Positions 9,935 to 20,794 of a stretch of DNA of 64,000 nucleotides are shown here, piece by piece (position 1 is the first letter of the stretch; the number at the start of each line of letters is the position of its first letter). The position numbers and the translations under genes were made by a program. The notes below the pieces were generated by a model. That model did no database searches. It saw nothing but the letters and a program-made list of their open reading frames with translations, and was not told where the DNA came from. The DNA comes from Leishmania infantum JPCM5 (taxonomy: Eukaryota > Euglenozoa > Kinetoplastea > Trypanosomatida > Trypanosomatidae), in NCBI RefSeq assembly GCF_000002875.2, contig NC_009404.2, forward strand, positions 595,501 through 659,500, in the 5' to 3' direction.

Positions 9935-11079
9935 GCAGGATGTGTGTGTGTGTGTGTTACTGCATGTGCTTGAGCTTGGACGTCGGCGTACGTCTGTGAT
10001 TTCTTCTTTTGCTGTGTGTGTGTGTGCGTGTGATGCGGGGGTGGCGTGCCCGCTGGGCTCTTTCCTGTTCTCTTTCAACTCTCCATTCTTGTCGCGCGCC
10101 GCCATCACCCTCTCGATGTGCGTGTGTAGCGCTCGTTGTGTCTTCTGTTTCCCTCTGTTAGTGGGCTCGGCTCTTCTGATCACGCGTGCGTGCGTGCACG
10201 TGCGGCTGCAGTTCCTGTTTTTGTTTTCTTGTCTGCGAGACTCCCCGCCTCCTGCGCAAGGGCGTGCTCGCCAGTGTCAGCTTGTGGCTCATGGGTGCTG
10301 GTGTGCGTGCGTGTGTCTGTGTGCTTCGTGGACTGCAAGCGGACACATCTGTGTGGGAACCGAAGACTTTAGTGGAGCGCTTCGCGCTCATCTCTGTGCC
10401 TGTGTGTGTGTGTGTGGTTGTGCGTGTTTGGGTGCGCATGAGTCTTTTCTCTTGTTTAGCCTCATTCAAGAACACGACTAGATCGAGAGAAGGTGGGGCG
10501 ATTTGTGGGGAGGGAGACGGAAGGGAAGGTATGTGTGTGGTGCGCTGCGCTGTGCTGTGTAACACACGGGGATGCGTAACCCCCCTTTCCCACCGCGGCG
10601 GAAACACATGCAAGGCTTTTATTTATGCCTCTGCCTTCCCGCCCTTCTCCTCGTAGTGCCCTTTACCGATAGGTGTGTGCGTAGCGGCAGCGGAAGTGGC
10701 GACTGACCAGGCGCCGAAAAACAGAGATGGCCGTGTGCGGTGCAGCTCCGTTCCTCGCGTGATGTTCACGCAGGATCGTTGCCGCCGCCTCCACTGTTCC
10801 ACGTTGCCTATTGGCTTCGATACCTGCGCCCGATCGCTTCATTTCTCCGTCTCTCTGTCTCCTGCGTGGCACCTGATGCGCGTGACACTGCCCCCCTTCC
10901 CGTGCTCCCTTCCCTCGCATCTGCACTGCTCTTGTACTCGTGGCGCCCTCTCTTCTCTACTGCTCTGCTTTTCTCTCGCCGCCCTCACCACACTTGTGTG
11001 CGTGTGTGCGTCTGATGAGGCGGGCATATAATACGCCAACGTAGCGAAACAACTGCATTATTGCCAGGGGGCTAGTTTC
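9935..11079. other. Intergenic region, beta-COP to RRP42
   Basis: 3'UTR-like GT-rich sequence, with (GT)n at about 9941-9956 and 10015-10030, followed by a long pyrimidine-rich tract (about 10890-10990). Candidate splice AGs are at 11018-11019 and 11043-11044. No gene seen. Confidence 0.65.
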
Positions 11080-12297
11080 ATGTCGCTTGGGACGGCAGCC
11101 ATCAGCCTCGCGGAGGTGCGCGCCGTTCAAGATGGCGTGGTGAACGACGTACGCGAAGATGGGCGCACGCTGCTGCAGCGCCGGCCGGTATACGTCACGT
11201 CCCGAACAAGCCCTTCTTCCCCGGCTACTGCGGCTGCCGGTGATGCGCAGGAGAGTTACAACGGCAGCTATGTGGAAGTGAACGCCAGCGGCACGGTCGT
11301 GTTGGCGGCTGCCACACCTTCGGTCGTGGATGGCTGCGCCACTGCTGGCCCGAACTCTAGCGCTGACACAGAGCATGAACGCGCATCAGACACAGGCAGG
11401 GGCAGGCTGCACATCACCATTGATGCCGTGCCGCACGTGCTGGACACGTACGCAAGCGCTGTTGGCGGCCGCAACGTGGGCCGCTACCGCCGCGACTATC
11501 TTGCCTTTTTGGCCTCGACTATGCGGCAGGTGTTCGGCGCCGCGCAAGTGGAGGTGCAGGAGCAACAGGGCGTGGCGGAGGCGGAGGTAGTGCAGGAGGA
11601 GGCGGGCGAAGCCACTGGCGGGGCGTTCACGGCATCGTCGTCGAGTCCGTCAGCTGGCGCATCTTGGGCGGCGCCAGCGGCAGGGTGCAGCGGCGACCAT
11701 ATGCTGAACGGCTTCCCTGCAGCGGACTTGTACGTTGGCGAGGGCTTCGGCTTCATGATTCACGTCGACGTGCACGTCCTGCAATCCAGCGGTGGCAACC
11801 TGTTCACCGCCATTGCGTACGCCGTCCACGCGGTGCTCCGGTCGCTTCGACTGCCGGCCGTCACCCTGTACAAGGCGCCAGGAGACGTCGCAGGTGTTTC
11901 CGTCGAGGTGGATCGCTCGAAGCCGTATCGCAAGGCTGTCAGCTGGGCTCATATGCCGCTGCTGTGCGTGCTTCTTGTGTCGCCGACTGGTCACTGCGTC
12001 GTGGACCCTACCTTACGCGAGGAGTGGGCCATGCCGCAACAGGTGCATGTGGCGGCTGGCGCGAACGGCCAGGTGATGTACTTCCGATACCAGCAGCTTC
12101 CTTCGCGCCGCGGCAACGCGTATCAGCTGCGGACTGCTGAGCCGTCATCTGCCACGGATGGGTGCGCCAGCTACGTGGCACCACCGTCTGCGTTGAGTGT
12201 AAACGACTGCTGGTCTATTTTATGCGACGCAGTGCACATCTGTCAGGCAATGCTGCACGACTGCGAGGAGGCTCTGACCCACGGCGAGAGCGCGTAA
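11080..12297 (+). CDS. RRP42: Exosome RNase PH-like subunit, RRP42/EXOSC7 type
   Basis: This 405-residue protein is a ring subunit of the RNA exosome, which trims rRNA and degrades RNA 3' to 5'. The order of conserved blocks follows EXOSC7/RRP42: a start like ISLAEVRAVQDGVVNDVREDGR, then GSYVEVNASGTVVLAAATP, DYLAFLASTMRQVFG, HVLQSSGGNLFTAIAYAVHA and VSPTGHCVVDPTLREEW. The catalytic residues of active RNase PH are not evident, as is usual for RRP42. The protein is about 110 residues longer than the human one. The extra length is mainly a Glu/Ala/Ser-rich insert at about 160-205, plus additions near the N-terminus. The trypanosome ortholog has been called EAP1. Assignment to RRP42 rather than RRP45 or MTR3 is by motif only. 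Confidence 0.8.
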   Translation: MSLGTAAISLAEVRAVQDGVVNDVREDGRTLLQRRPVYVTSRTSPSSPATAAAGDAQESYNGSYVEVNASGTVVLAAATPSVVDGCATAGPNSSADTEHERASDTGRGRLHITIDAVPHVLDTYASAVGGRNVGRYRRDYLAFLASTMRQVFGAAQVEVQEQQGVAEAEVVQEEAGEATGGAFTASSSSPSAGASWAAPAAGCSGDHMLNGFPAADLYVGEGFGFMIHVDVHVLQSSGGNLFTAIAYAVHAVLRSLRLPAVTLYKAPGDVAGVSVEVDRSKPYRKAVSWAHMPLLCVLLVSPTGHCVVDPTLREEWAMPQQVHVAAGANGQVMYFRYQQLPSRRGNAYQLRTAEPSSATDGCASYVAPPSALSVNDCWSILCDAVHICQAMLHDCEEALTHGESA

Positions 12298-13971
12298 TAG
12301 CGGAAGAAGGGACAGCAGGCATATTGGCGCGCATGCAGACGTGCTGCACAGCCCGTTACCACTGTGCAGGCGTTTTCTTTTTTCTGTTGCTCTCTGGTTT
12401 GTAAAGTAACATCGCATAACCGTGCACACACAAACAGACAGTGACACACACTCACGAGGGATGGGCGCGAAGGAGGAGAAAACGGTACGCGAACTTCGAG
12501 GAGAAGGACTGGGGACGGTGAAGGGGGTGGGCGAGCATGCGCGCACGCATCGACACACACACGCGCGGCTCTCTGCATGGCGAAGCGACAGCGCACCGGT
12601 CGCAAAGAGGCCAGGTGACCGTGCCAAAAGACACCTTATCCGTCCGCACGCAGCATGTACACATGAGAAGTGTCGTGCGTGTTGACCCCTCAACTCCGAC
12701 ACCGCAAACCACTAAAGGTGCCGCGCCTCACGTTCCGTGCTGCGACGATATGACACTGCCACCACGTACTTCGCACGGCATCGTCGCTCTTCTCACATCT
12801 CCCCTTTCTCTTCTCTTCGTGCAACGGTATCGGCCCCCCGCCCTCTCTTTGCTTTCGCATACGTTTTACGCGCACATGCACCTGCACGATAGACAGCACG
12901 CCCTCGCTAAAGACGCACTCGCAGCCGCACACAAACGTGTTGAAGCACGCATACCGCATCACCCTTTCTCGCAACCATTTACCCGTACACACACACACAC
13001 ACACAAGCGTGCATGCTTACATCATTCGTTCTTTACGTTAGACCCCCCTTCCCTCCATAACTCTCTTCACGACTTCACTGCATCTCTTATGTTCTCTTTG
13101 GTGCCTTCTTAGACCGCACACATTCCATCTGTCTGCCTCCACCTCTGCCTGTTTCCTTTTTAGACGCACACGCGTGCCACGCTCTCTTCGCTTCTCATTC
13201 CTCCCCTCCCCCTCTTGCTCTGTTTCTTTTCGTTTTCACGGTCGTGCTGCTACGTGGGTCTTTGAGTGTGTGTGCGTGTGTGCGTGCGTGTGCGTGGCTA
13301 CGCGCGAGGGCATCGAATTAGAGAGTCCCACAAGGTAGCCAGCGCACAAACAGACGGATACACAGACACACGAGTAGTACAGCCGGCGTCAGGTAAGCCT
13401 CCGCCCCTCCCCGCCTCTTTCTCTCAATCATCCTCGTCATCTTTTTACGTAATTCCTTCTACGGCATTCTCGGCAGACAGGCGAGAATCTACACACGCAC
13501 CCACAAAGAGAGAGAGCGAAGCAACGCTCAACACTGCCATTGCGGTTTCGCACCACCAGCACCCCCGCCCTCCCGCCGCTCTCGCTCTCTTTTTCTATCT
13601 TCACCCTCTTCATTCTCTTTTACTTGTGTCTTCCATAGACTAGATACCCAACCCCTCCTTCCTCACGAGCACCACCACATCTCTCTGTCTCTCCCTCTCT
13701 CGACCTTCGCTCTCATTGTGCGCGCTTGTTTTCCTGTCCTTCGCCTTTTGTCTTGTCGTCTTTACTCTTCGCTCCTCACTAGACTCTTCTCTCGTTGCCT
13801 CATCACCGTTTCCACCCCACCCCCACCGCCACACACCCTCGACACACATACGCCAGCAGCTCTTCACACCCTCGCCGCCACCCTCCTCCGCTTTCTTTGC
13901 GCCATTGTTGCTGTGACAGCTGCTTGCGGCTCACGGATCTCCCTCGTCTCCCTTCCTCGCCGGTCGCGGGC
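12298..13971. other. Intergenic region upstream of the first PUF gene
   Basis: No gene is supported. It has (CA)n and (GT)n stretches, several CT-rich tracts and candidate splice AGs at 13637-13638 and 13918-13919. Open frames here are compositional. Confidence 0.65.
13920..13954 (+). repeat. Conserved 35-bp leader element, PUF gene 1
   Basis: This matches 20747-20781 with a single mismatch (13927 c versus 20754 a). It lies 17 nt before the ATG, directly after a candidate splice AG at 13918-13919. Flanking leader sequence is not shared. Confidence 0.8.
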
Positions 13972-15738
13972 ATGTCGTCTTCTGCTGGACTTCGCGACCT
14001 GGGCCGCAACCAGACAACGGCGCAGCGCGCCATGGTGGCTCGAAAGGGCGCAGCACCGCCGCTGCACCGCAACGCTGGCCGGTCTGCTGCCGCTGCGACG
14101 TTTGTGCGGCCGCCGCGCGCCTCGCCGGCTGCTGTGCCCGCGCCCGCGAGCTGCGGCACTGCGGGGCCGCTGGAACAGGCCTCTCCTGCTGCTGCTGCCG
14201 TGCCGTGCGCGCGTGGTGCTGGACTGCCGACGGTGAGCGCGGTGCCGGTGCTGTCGCTGGACTGCGAGGCGGAGCGCGGCTGCGCTGGCGTGGCGCCTGC
14301 GACGGTGGCCGCCACGGTGGCGCCCGCAGTGCACGTGGCGGCGCCGGTGTGCGGGACGCGCAGGCTTTCGGCGATGCCTGCTGCCGCGCTGGTGGAGGCG
14401 TTCAGGGCGACGTGCGAGGGGCACGTGGCGGACGTTGCGTGCACGCCGCAGGGCAAGGCGCTGCTGCAGGCGGCGCTGCGGACGCAGCGGCCGGAGGTGC
14501 TGGACTCTGTGGTGACGGAGCTGTGCCCACGGCTGCGCGACGTGGCGGTGGACGTGCACGGGTGCCACGTGCTGCGGACGCTGGTGGAGGCGTGCACTGC
14601 GGAGCAGACGGAGGCGCTGATTGGCGCGATGCACGCGTCGGTTGTGCTGAACATGTGCACTGCGTCGCAGTACACGCGGCGCACGCTGCAGTCGCTGTTC
14701 GAGCGGCGCGAGGTGGACCTGTCTGCGCTTGTGCACGTGCTCGCGGACAACGCGGGGTACCTTGCGGCGACGCAGCAGGGGTGCATCTCGCTGATGCGCG
14801 TGTTCGAGCTGTGCGACGCGGCGCAGAAGGCGGAGCTGGTGCGCGAGCTGCTGCCGAAGTTGGCTGCGCTGTCGATGGATGCGTTTGCGAACTACATGGT
14901 GCAGTGCGCGATCGAGCACAGCGATCGCACGACGGCCGCGCAGTACGTTGTGGCCCACTTCACCGGCAACATATTGCAGATGAGCTGCAACAAGCACTCC
15001 AGCAACGTGCTGGAGGTTGTCCTGCGGTGCTGTGGCGAGGTCCCGGCGGTGCGGCGCCTTTTTCTGGACGAGCTGGTTTTCAACCCAGCCGCCCTGAAGG
15101 AGGTGGTGGGCGATCTGTACGGGAACTTTGTGGTGCAGGCGCTGATCGGCGTTGTGACGAACCCGATGGAGTTCAAGCGCGTGGAGGACCGCCTGCGCCC
15201 CGCACTGGTGGGGTGCCAGTTCGCGGCGAAGATCGAGGGGAAGATCAAGGCGAAGCGTCCAGTCCCGCCCCACGCGGGCGGTGCGGTGCACCATCATCCC
15301 TACCCGCAGTCGCACCAGCAGCGGCCGCTTTCGGTGCCGTGCACCATGCCTGACCATGCTGGCCCCTGCGCGCCTAGCGTCAGAGCCACTATACCGCTTT
15401 CACAGATGCCGGTGATGTCTGCCGGTGAGGCGCGCGTTCCGTCTCAAGGCTACTGTCACCGCCCCTACGACCGCAATCCGCTATGCTGCGTACCGCTGGC
15501 AGCTGAGCAGCAGCAACCGCAGAAGGTGGAGCAGGCGCCATCTGAGCATGTTTACCCTGCTGATCACTTCCGGTTCCCAATTCTCAAAGAGCGTACCGCT
15601 GCTCGCACCGCCGGCGCCGTCCCTGTAGCGGACGGGGCGGACAGCGGACCCGTGTACGGTCCCTCGCCGGCGGCACGCCGCCACCTTCAGCAGCAGCAGC
15701 AACAGGCGTTTTGCCCACCATTCAACATCATGTGCTGA
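13972..15738 (+). CDS. Pumilio/PUF RNA-binding protein, gene 1
   Basis: A 588-residue protein with an Ala/Pro-rich N-terminus (1-130), an array of about seven or eight PUF repeats (about 135-428) and a low-complexity tail ending in a glutamine run. Repeat signatures include TPQGKALLQAAL, DVHGCHVLRTLVE, FANYMVQCAIE, HSSNVLEVVLR and YGNFVVQALIG. By the known PUF code, NYMVQ reads U, SNVLE reads G and NFVVQ reads U, so the last three clear repeats can specify the UGU core of PUF target sites. Earlier repeats have atypical recognition residues. Family members regulate mRNA stability, translation or rRNA maturation. An upstream in-frame extension lacks ATG support; the ATG at 13972 gives MSSSAGLRD, whose first five residues match the paralog. 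Confidence 0.9.
   Translation: MSSSAGLRDLGRNQTTAQRAMVARKGAAPPLHRNAGRSAAAATFVRPPRASPAAVPAPASCGTAGPLEQASPAAAAVPCARGAGLPTVSAVPVLSLDCEAERGCAGVAPATVAATVAPAVHVAAPVCGTRRLSAMPAAALVEAFRATCEGHVADVACTPQGKALLQAALRTQRPEVLDSVVTELCPRLRDVAVDVHGCHVLRTLVEACTAEQTEALIGAMHASVVLNMCTASQYTRRTLQSLFERREVDLSALVHVLADNAGYLAATQQGCISLMRVFELCDAAQKAELVRELLPKLAALSMDAFANYMVQCAIEHSDRTTAAQYVVAHFTGNILQMSCNKHSSNVLEVVLRCCGEVPAVRRLFLDELVFNPAALKEVVGDLYGNFVVQALIGVVTNPMEFKRVEDRLRPALVGCQFAAKIEGKIKAKRPVPPHAGGAVHHHPYPQSHQQRPLSVPCTMPDHAGPCAPSVRATIPLSQMPVMSAGEARVPSQGYCHRPYDRNPLCCVPLAAEQQQPQKVEQAPSEHVYPADHFRFPILKERTAARTAGAVPVADGADSGPVYGPSPAARRHLQQQQQQAFCPPFNIMC
14053..15320 (+). repeat. PUF duplication tract, copy 1
   Basis: 1268 bp matching 20879-22146 at constant offset 6826. 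I saw one mismatch (14126 c versus 20952 t, Pro to Leu). Coding sequence on both sides of the block has diverged strongly. Confidence 0.9.
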
Positions 15739-18478
15739 GTGTGTGCTGAGGAGACGTACGCGAAGAGCTGCGCGCAGAGTGTGGTGACGAAGGTAGTCGG
15801 AGTGCCGGGGCAGTCGGTCGTTGCCATCGCGGTAAGGCCTCGCTTCACCGACGATGGTGCTGCCCCTGCTTCTCCGCCCCACCATCCGACGCTGATCCCG
15901 TCTCCTTGTGGGCGCGCATGCTGTGGTGCTTGCTTCTGTGTTGCCATGCGCGCTCCTGTGCTGGTGTGTGCGGGCGTTGCGAGAGGAGGGTAAAGCGTGA
16001 GCGGCGGCCGGGAGGGTGAGGAGGGGACGGTGACACGTGAGATGGTCCGAGTCACCGTTGTGCCGCCGTCCGCGCCCTAGCCGCCTTCCTCTATCTAGAG
16101 AGCGCCGACGCATCATGACTAGATGGCCCTTCTCGTGCTTTTACCTGCTGAGTAGTGTGTGGCTTGCCGCCTTTTGTTGTGACGCATGTCGTTGGTGCGC
16201 GCGTGATGGAGTCTCACCTCGGTTGTGTGTGCGGAGACTGCACAGGGTGTCTGAAAGGACTCGAAAAAAGTAAGGGAAGGAGTAACAAGGGCGAGGACGC
16301 AGAGGATGCAAGTTCAGGAAGAGGCACCGTGCCACCCACAGCGGGTGCACACACGGCCAGGCACACTAGTCGACCAACACACACACGCATAACTTGTACG
16401 GCTCCCTCATTGGACGTAAAAGGGAAGCAGGGGTCGCACGCGGGCGTCTGTGTATCTGTCTGTCGTTGTGTACGCAGGAAGACACCCCCCCCCTCCGTGG
16501 CCGCCTCCCTCACCCTCGCCTCCTCCGTGACTGTCTCTTCGCATCTTCTGTCCCTCTCACGCGCGCATGCATCCTTTCGCTTCTTTCTTTTTGTTCCCCC
16601 CCCCTCTCGTATTTTGTGTGACATGCCTCCTCGACTATGTGTGTGGCCGGTGTGTGTCCTTGTTGGTTAGGGGAGGGAACACTCTTAGATCCTTTCGTCT
16701 TGTTCCGTGGCCCCCCTCCTCCTCCATTCTCTGTAGGGGGAGCTCTTCACTCTCTCTGCCTGTCCCTGTCTGCGCATGTGCGTGTGTGCGCGCGTTTCCT
16801 TTTTTGTTTTGTGCTCTAAACGGCGAATGCGAACGAAGCAACGCAGGCGTTGGAATCTCAAAATAGAGAGGCAGAGCCGAGAAGACACCCACCCACACAC
16901 ACACACCCAAGGAAAGAGGAGACATCATGTCAGCAGGCGGTCAAGAAGAGACGCCGGGGGTGCGTGGATGGGGCGCTGTGGTCCAGTCTGCACCGCGCCC
17001 GCTCGAAGTGCTCGCCGCACGGAAATAAGTGAGGAGGGCATTGACGAGCGGCGGGCAGAGAGGCAGGAAAGGTGGCGTAAGTGCCACACACGCACATTTG
17101 TGTGCTCTCTCCTCCTGTCCTTGTTCGCTTCTCCAACCCGAATGCGTGACAAGAAGGAGAACGGAGAGAAGGAGGTCGGGGTCGGATGCGGGAGCAGGCA
17201 GCAGGCAGCAGCTCCCCCCCCCATCTGTCTCCCTCCCTCCTCCCTTCTCTGCCATGCTTCACGGCGTACCCTCTTTCGCGCTGCGCTAGCACCGGACAGG
17301 CACAATGCGTAACAAGCGTCTGTGTGTGTGTGCGTGCCTGTGCAGGGGAGAGGGGGGCCGCCGTCTTGAGCCTTCCACTGTACTATCTGACTCGTTGACT
17401 CTCTCTCTCTTTTTCCTCGTTCTCCACCCAAATGATGTTCAGCAGCCAGTGCCGCTAGAATAGAAGGATCGGGGGGGGGCGAGGGCGAGCAGCGGACCCG
17501 CCCTGAGGGCGCGCTCACTTTTCGTTTTTTTTTTTTGGTGCCTTCCTCTTCCGCATCCGCGCATCTGTGTGCTCTTAACTTCACGCACGCTCTGGCTCAG
17601 AAACGCGCATGAGCGCCTACATGCTCGCAGGTACAGACACCGGTGCAGGCGCCGAGGCAACACCCTCGCCCGTCACTGGTTCAACGCACAGGCCCCTGTG
17701 TTATGCACCTCGTCGCGCCGCATGCCCATCAGCACACCGTCGTTGTGATCCTCCTCATACACCGACATGGACGCACAAGCCAAGCAACACCTCCCTCTCC
17801 CCACGGGTGCCAGGGAGGCCGCTCTTTTCAGTTGCTGTATGGAGGAGAAGGGGAGTTGGACAACGCTGCTGCTGGCTCTCTCGAGGAAGGGGAGGAAGGA
17901 CACGACCGTTCATCCCTCACCTGCTTGCTTCGGTCGGTAGTTTTCCCCGTCACCCGTTGCACCACGCACCCCGCCTCATGCTCATTTCTTCTTTGCGCAT
18001 CCCCTCGCCCCCTCCGGTGTTCTTCCTCACTCCCCTGCGACGAGACCGCGGTGAAACAACGGCAGCAAGTGGAGGCGGAGGCGCGGCATCCATGCGCAAG
18101 TGTGTGATGGGGTACGCGACCGATGGAGGTCAACATTTCTTTCATTTTTTTTGGCATATGTTTGCATGCAGAGCCCTCGTCTCTTTGCCCCCCCCCCCCC
18201 CTCCCCGTGGACAGTGTTCGAGGGTCTCTTTCTCTCCCTGTTTCCACCCTGAAGTTGCGCAGATGTGCGGCAGCTGTTGTGAGAGAAGGATGAGGTGGGA
18301 AGGGAGGGGGTGACAGGCCTGTTCGCCTTGGCGACTTGGAAAGAGGGGTGCGGGGACGGGTGGCCAGCCACGCGGGGCTGAGGGGGGGCGGGCGGGGGTT
18401 TGGTGGGGCGGCCAGCGTATCCCACGGCGCGCGGTCAAAGTGTTCTGTGGTGCACCCTGCTGGAAGGATTTCTTGAGC

Positions 18479-18597
18479 TGAAGTGCAAGAAGCACCCCAG
18501 CAACGTGCTGGAGGCCGTTCTGAGCTGCAGTGGCGATGTGCCACCGGTACACCGTTTTCCGTGCTTGGACGAGCTGCTTTTCACCCCAGCCGCCCCT
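18479..18597 (+). pseudogene. PUF-repeat relic
   Basis: The frame reads KKHPSNVLEAVLSCSGDV, then LDELLFTPAAPL. This parallels NKHSSNVLEVVLRCCGEV and LDELVFNPAALK of the intact PUF genes (14981-15094), at roughly 80% DNA identity with a 3-base insertion. It covers one PUF repeat and the start of the next. No other part of a PUF gene is recognisable nearby, and no ATG supports expression. Confidence 0.75.
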
Positions 18598-20746
18598 CTC
18601 TCCTCGAAGGCGGCTCCTGCTTTCTCCACTTCCCCTCAGTGTCGACCTAGTGTGTCTGTGTGTGCGGGCTCAGAAGCGCTCGCCTCCTTCCGCCTCCCTC
18701 CTCATGTCTCTTTCTCTCTTGTACCGCATTTTTCCATTCATGCGTCTGCTCGGGCAGACTGCCCGCTGCTCGGCGGTCCGCCAAACGTGAGCATCTTCCT
18801 GCCTGCTGTCTCACTTCTATCATTGCGGCGTGCAACTGACTGGGGTGTTTGCCAGTGCGTGTGTGCGCCTGCTGATGCATGCATGTGTGTGTGTATCTGT
18901 TTAGCGTGCCATAGCAACGCGTAGGTGAGTTTAGGAGAGTCGTCCTTCCACCCATCCCCTGCACATGAACGTGTACTCACGGATGTGCACGCTAGGCGGC
19001 TTTGCCTCGCCTTCTTGTCACCCGAATGGGGAGGGGGAGGGGGCGCACGCAGGCGACCCACTGTGCGTATGAGAGGCGGGCTGTGCTTGGCGGGTTCGGC
19101 TTTGCGCACAAAAGGAGGATCAACGAAGGCTGCGGCGGAGAGCCGCTGGTGCGCGTTTGCCAACGAGCTAGCCTCCGCGCATCGTTTCTCGGTCACTGCA
19201 CTGAACCTCGAGCTGCGAGAGAGATGGTGTGATGTGGGAGATGACGACTCTGGGTTGCTAACCCCTCCGTGCCCGAAAAAGCGGCGCGATGTGAGGCACC
19301 ACTGCATACTTCCCCACCTTCCGTTGCTGGCGTGCTTGACATGTGCAGCGCCACGACTAGTATGCTTCCAGCAGGGCTCGCCATGGAAGACGCTGCAGCC
19401 CCTCCCCAGCCGCCATCTCCTTTGCTGCTCGTCCTGGGTCCCTACGAGACCCTCAGCGGTGCGCGACGGCTGGCGGTGCCGCCTGCGTCCCTGCACGCCT
19501 CGGAAAAGGGAGAAACAAAGAAGATCGGCGTCTACACAGGCGCACAGTGGTCCTCGCGCTCGTGCATGCATGCGGCTGTGTGCTCCGCGCACAGTCGTTG
19601 ACGGCCGTGAGACACGTCACTGTGCACAACAAGAGCCCTCCACGGTGATGTGTCTCTAACGGTGGCCGTAACTCCTGCGTCTCTCGTTTACTCGATCATA
19701 CCATCGCTACTCCCGTCTCCCTCCTTCCCTCCCTCTCCATGCCACTTGCATACCTCTTACCCGATGACCTCGTGTCCCTCGTCTCCCCCTCTCACAAAAC
19801 CAACGAACTTACTACACACCCGCACACTCGCGTATGGCATGACTGCCAACCAAACACCGAAACACGCCATGCGAAACTCTCTCTCTCCACCTTTTTGTCA
19901 TCCCGCCCTGCCCACACCGCACCGTAATCTCCGCGAGATCGAAGGGCGCCATCTCCATAATCCTCTCTTCCATCCTCATCATACGAATCGAGGCCTCTCT
20001 TTTCCTCCCTCTCTCCCCCTTATGTGCCACCGCCCCTCTCTCTCTCGTTGTTTGGGCATTGTACCGTCTCACCCCCTTTTTCTTCGCTATGTGTTTATGA
20101 GTCCGTGTGCGCACATCTCTTCCATCTCCTTCCCAATCTTTACCCACGACGTGTGCGAGTCTCTTCTTGTTGTTGTGGCCCTCTTTAGAAGTAAGCGCTC
20201 TCTTCGGCTGTATTCTTTTCGCTTGGGAGCTTCCCCTTCATCCTCACCTACCGCCTCTCTGTCCGTCTCTGTCTCCTCTCTTCATAAACAGTTCCGCACG
20301 CACAGGCACACTTGTGCATGCCTTCTTATTTTTTCCTTTATACTTTCCCCCTTTCTCCCGTACGCACGGAGGTTGTCGCACCAGCGCACGCTATCTCGCA
20401 CGCAGGCGGACGCCAGTTCGTGGGCCTCGCTTCATCTCCACGATACTGCCGCTTCCGCTGCAGCACTGGCCCCACTGACAGCTCCACTTGCTTTGCATAT
20501 TTCTTCGCTTACTTTTACCTTTTCTTGTTAACCTTCTAGACCACTTAAATACCGCCCTTCCAACTTCCCCCCTCTCCCCATCCTCTGTACCCCTCCGCCA
20601 GTATCACTGCCGTCTTCATCGACGGGAACTCTGTACCGCACGCTCCTCTCTTCTTCCTCCCGGCAGCCGTCGCCAACCACCGCATCACCTGCGTGCGTTC
20701 TCTTCGCTTGCACATCCTCCCATCGCCTTGTTGACGATCGCCCCGC

Positions 20747-20781
20747 CTGCTTGAGGCTCACGGATCTCCCTCGTCTCCCTT
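20747..20781 (+). repeat. Conserved 35-bp leader element, PUF gene 2
   Basis: Partner of 13920-13954, one mismatch, 13 nt before the ATG at 20795. Its offset from copy 1 is 6827, against 6826 for the coding core, so the stretch between element and core has had indels while both ends stayed alike. Confidence 0.8.
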
Positions 20782-20794
20782 GCCACTCCACGAC

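Larger units (their letters stand above)
15739..20794. other. Long 5-kb spacer between the PUF genes
   Basis: This is the longest gene-poor stretch. It contains a PUF relic (18479-18597), many C and G homopolymer runs (for example near 16596, 18190 and 17470), CA/GT repeats and CT-rich blocks. A less pyrimidine-rich segment at about 18925-19660 is open in one frame for 244 codons from a non-ATG start; its composition gives no family match. A splice-type tract ends at the AG at 20538-20539, upstream of the second PUF gene. A decayed third PUF gene could explain the size. Confidence 0.6.

Noticed and set aside
11080..12297. Assignment to RRP45 or MTR3
   Set aside because: Motif order and the GGNLFTAIAYAV and HCVVDPTLREE blocks fit RRP42/EXOSC7 better, although a profile comparison would settle it.
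14205..15353. 382-codon sense-strand frame within PUF gene 1 (434 codons in gene 2)
   Set aside because: Gly/Ala/Arg-rich alternative frame of the PUF repeats; the PUF frame is clearly the coding one.
19650..20531. 293-codon frame upstream of PUF gene 2
   Set aside because: Ser/Pro/His/Leu-rich translation of CT-rich spacer; no domain and a non-coding codon pattern.
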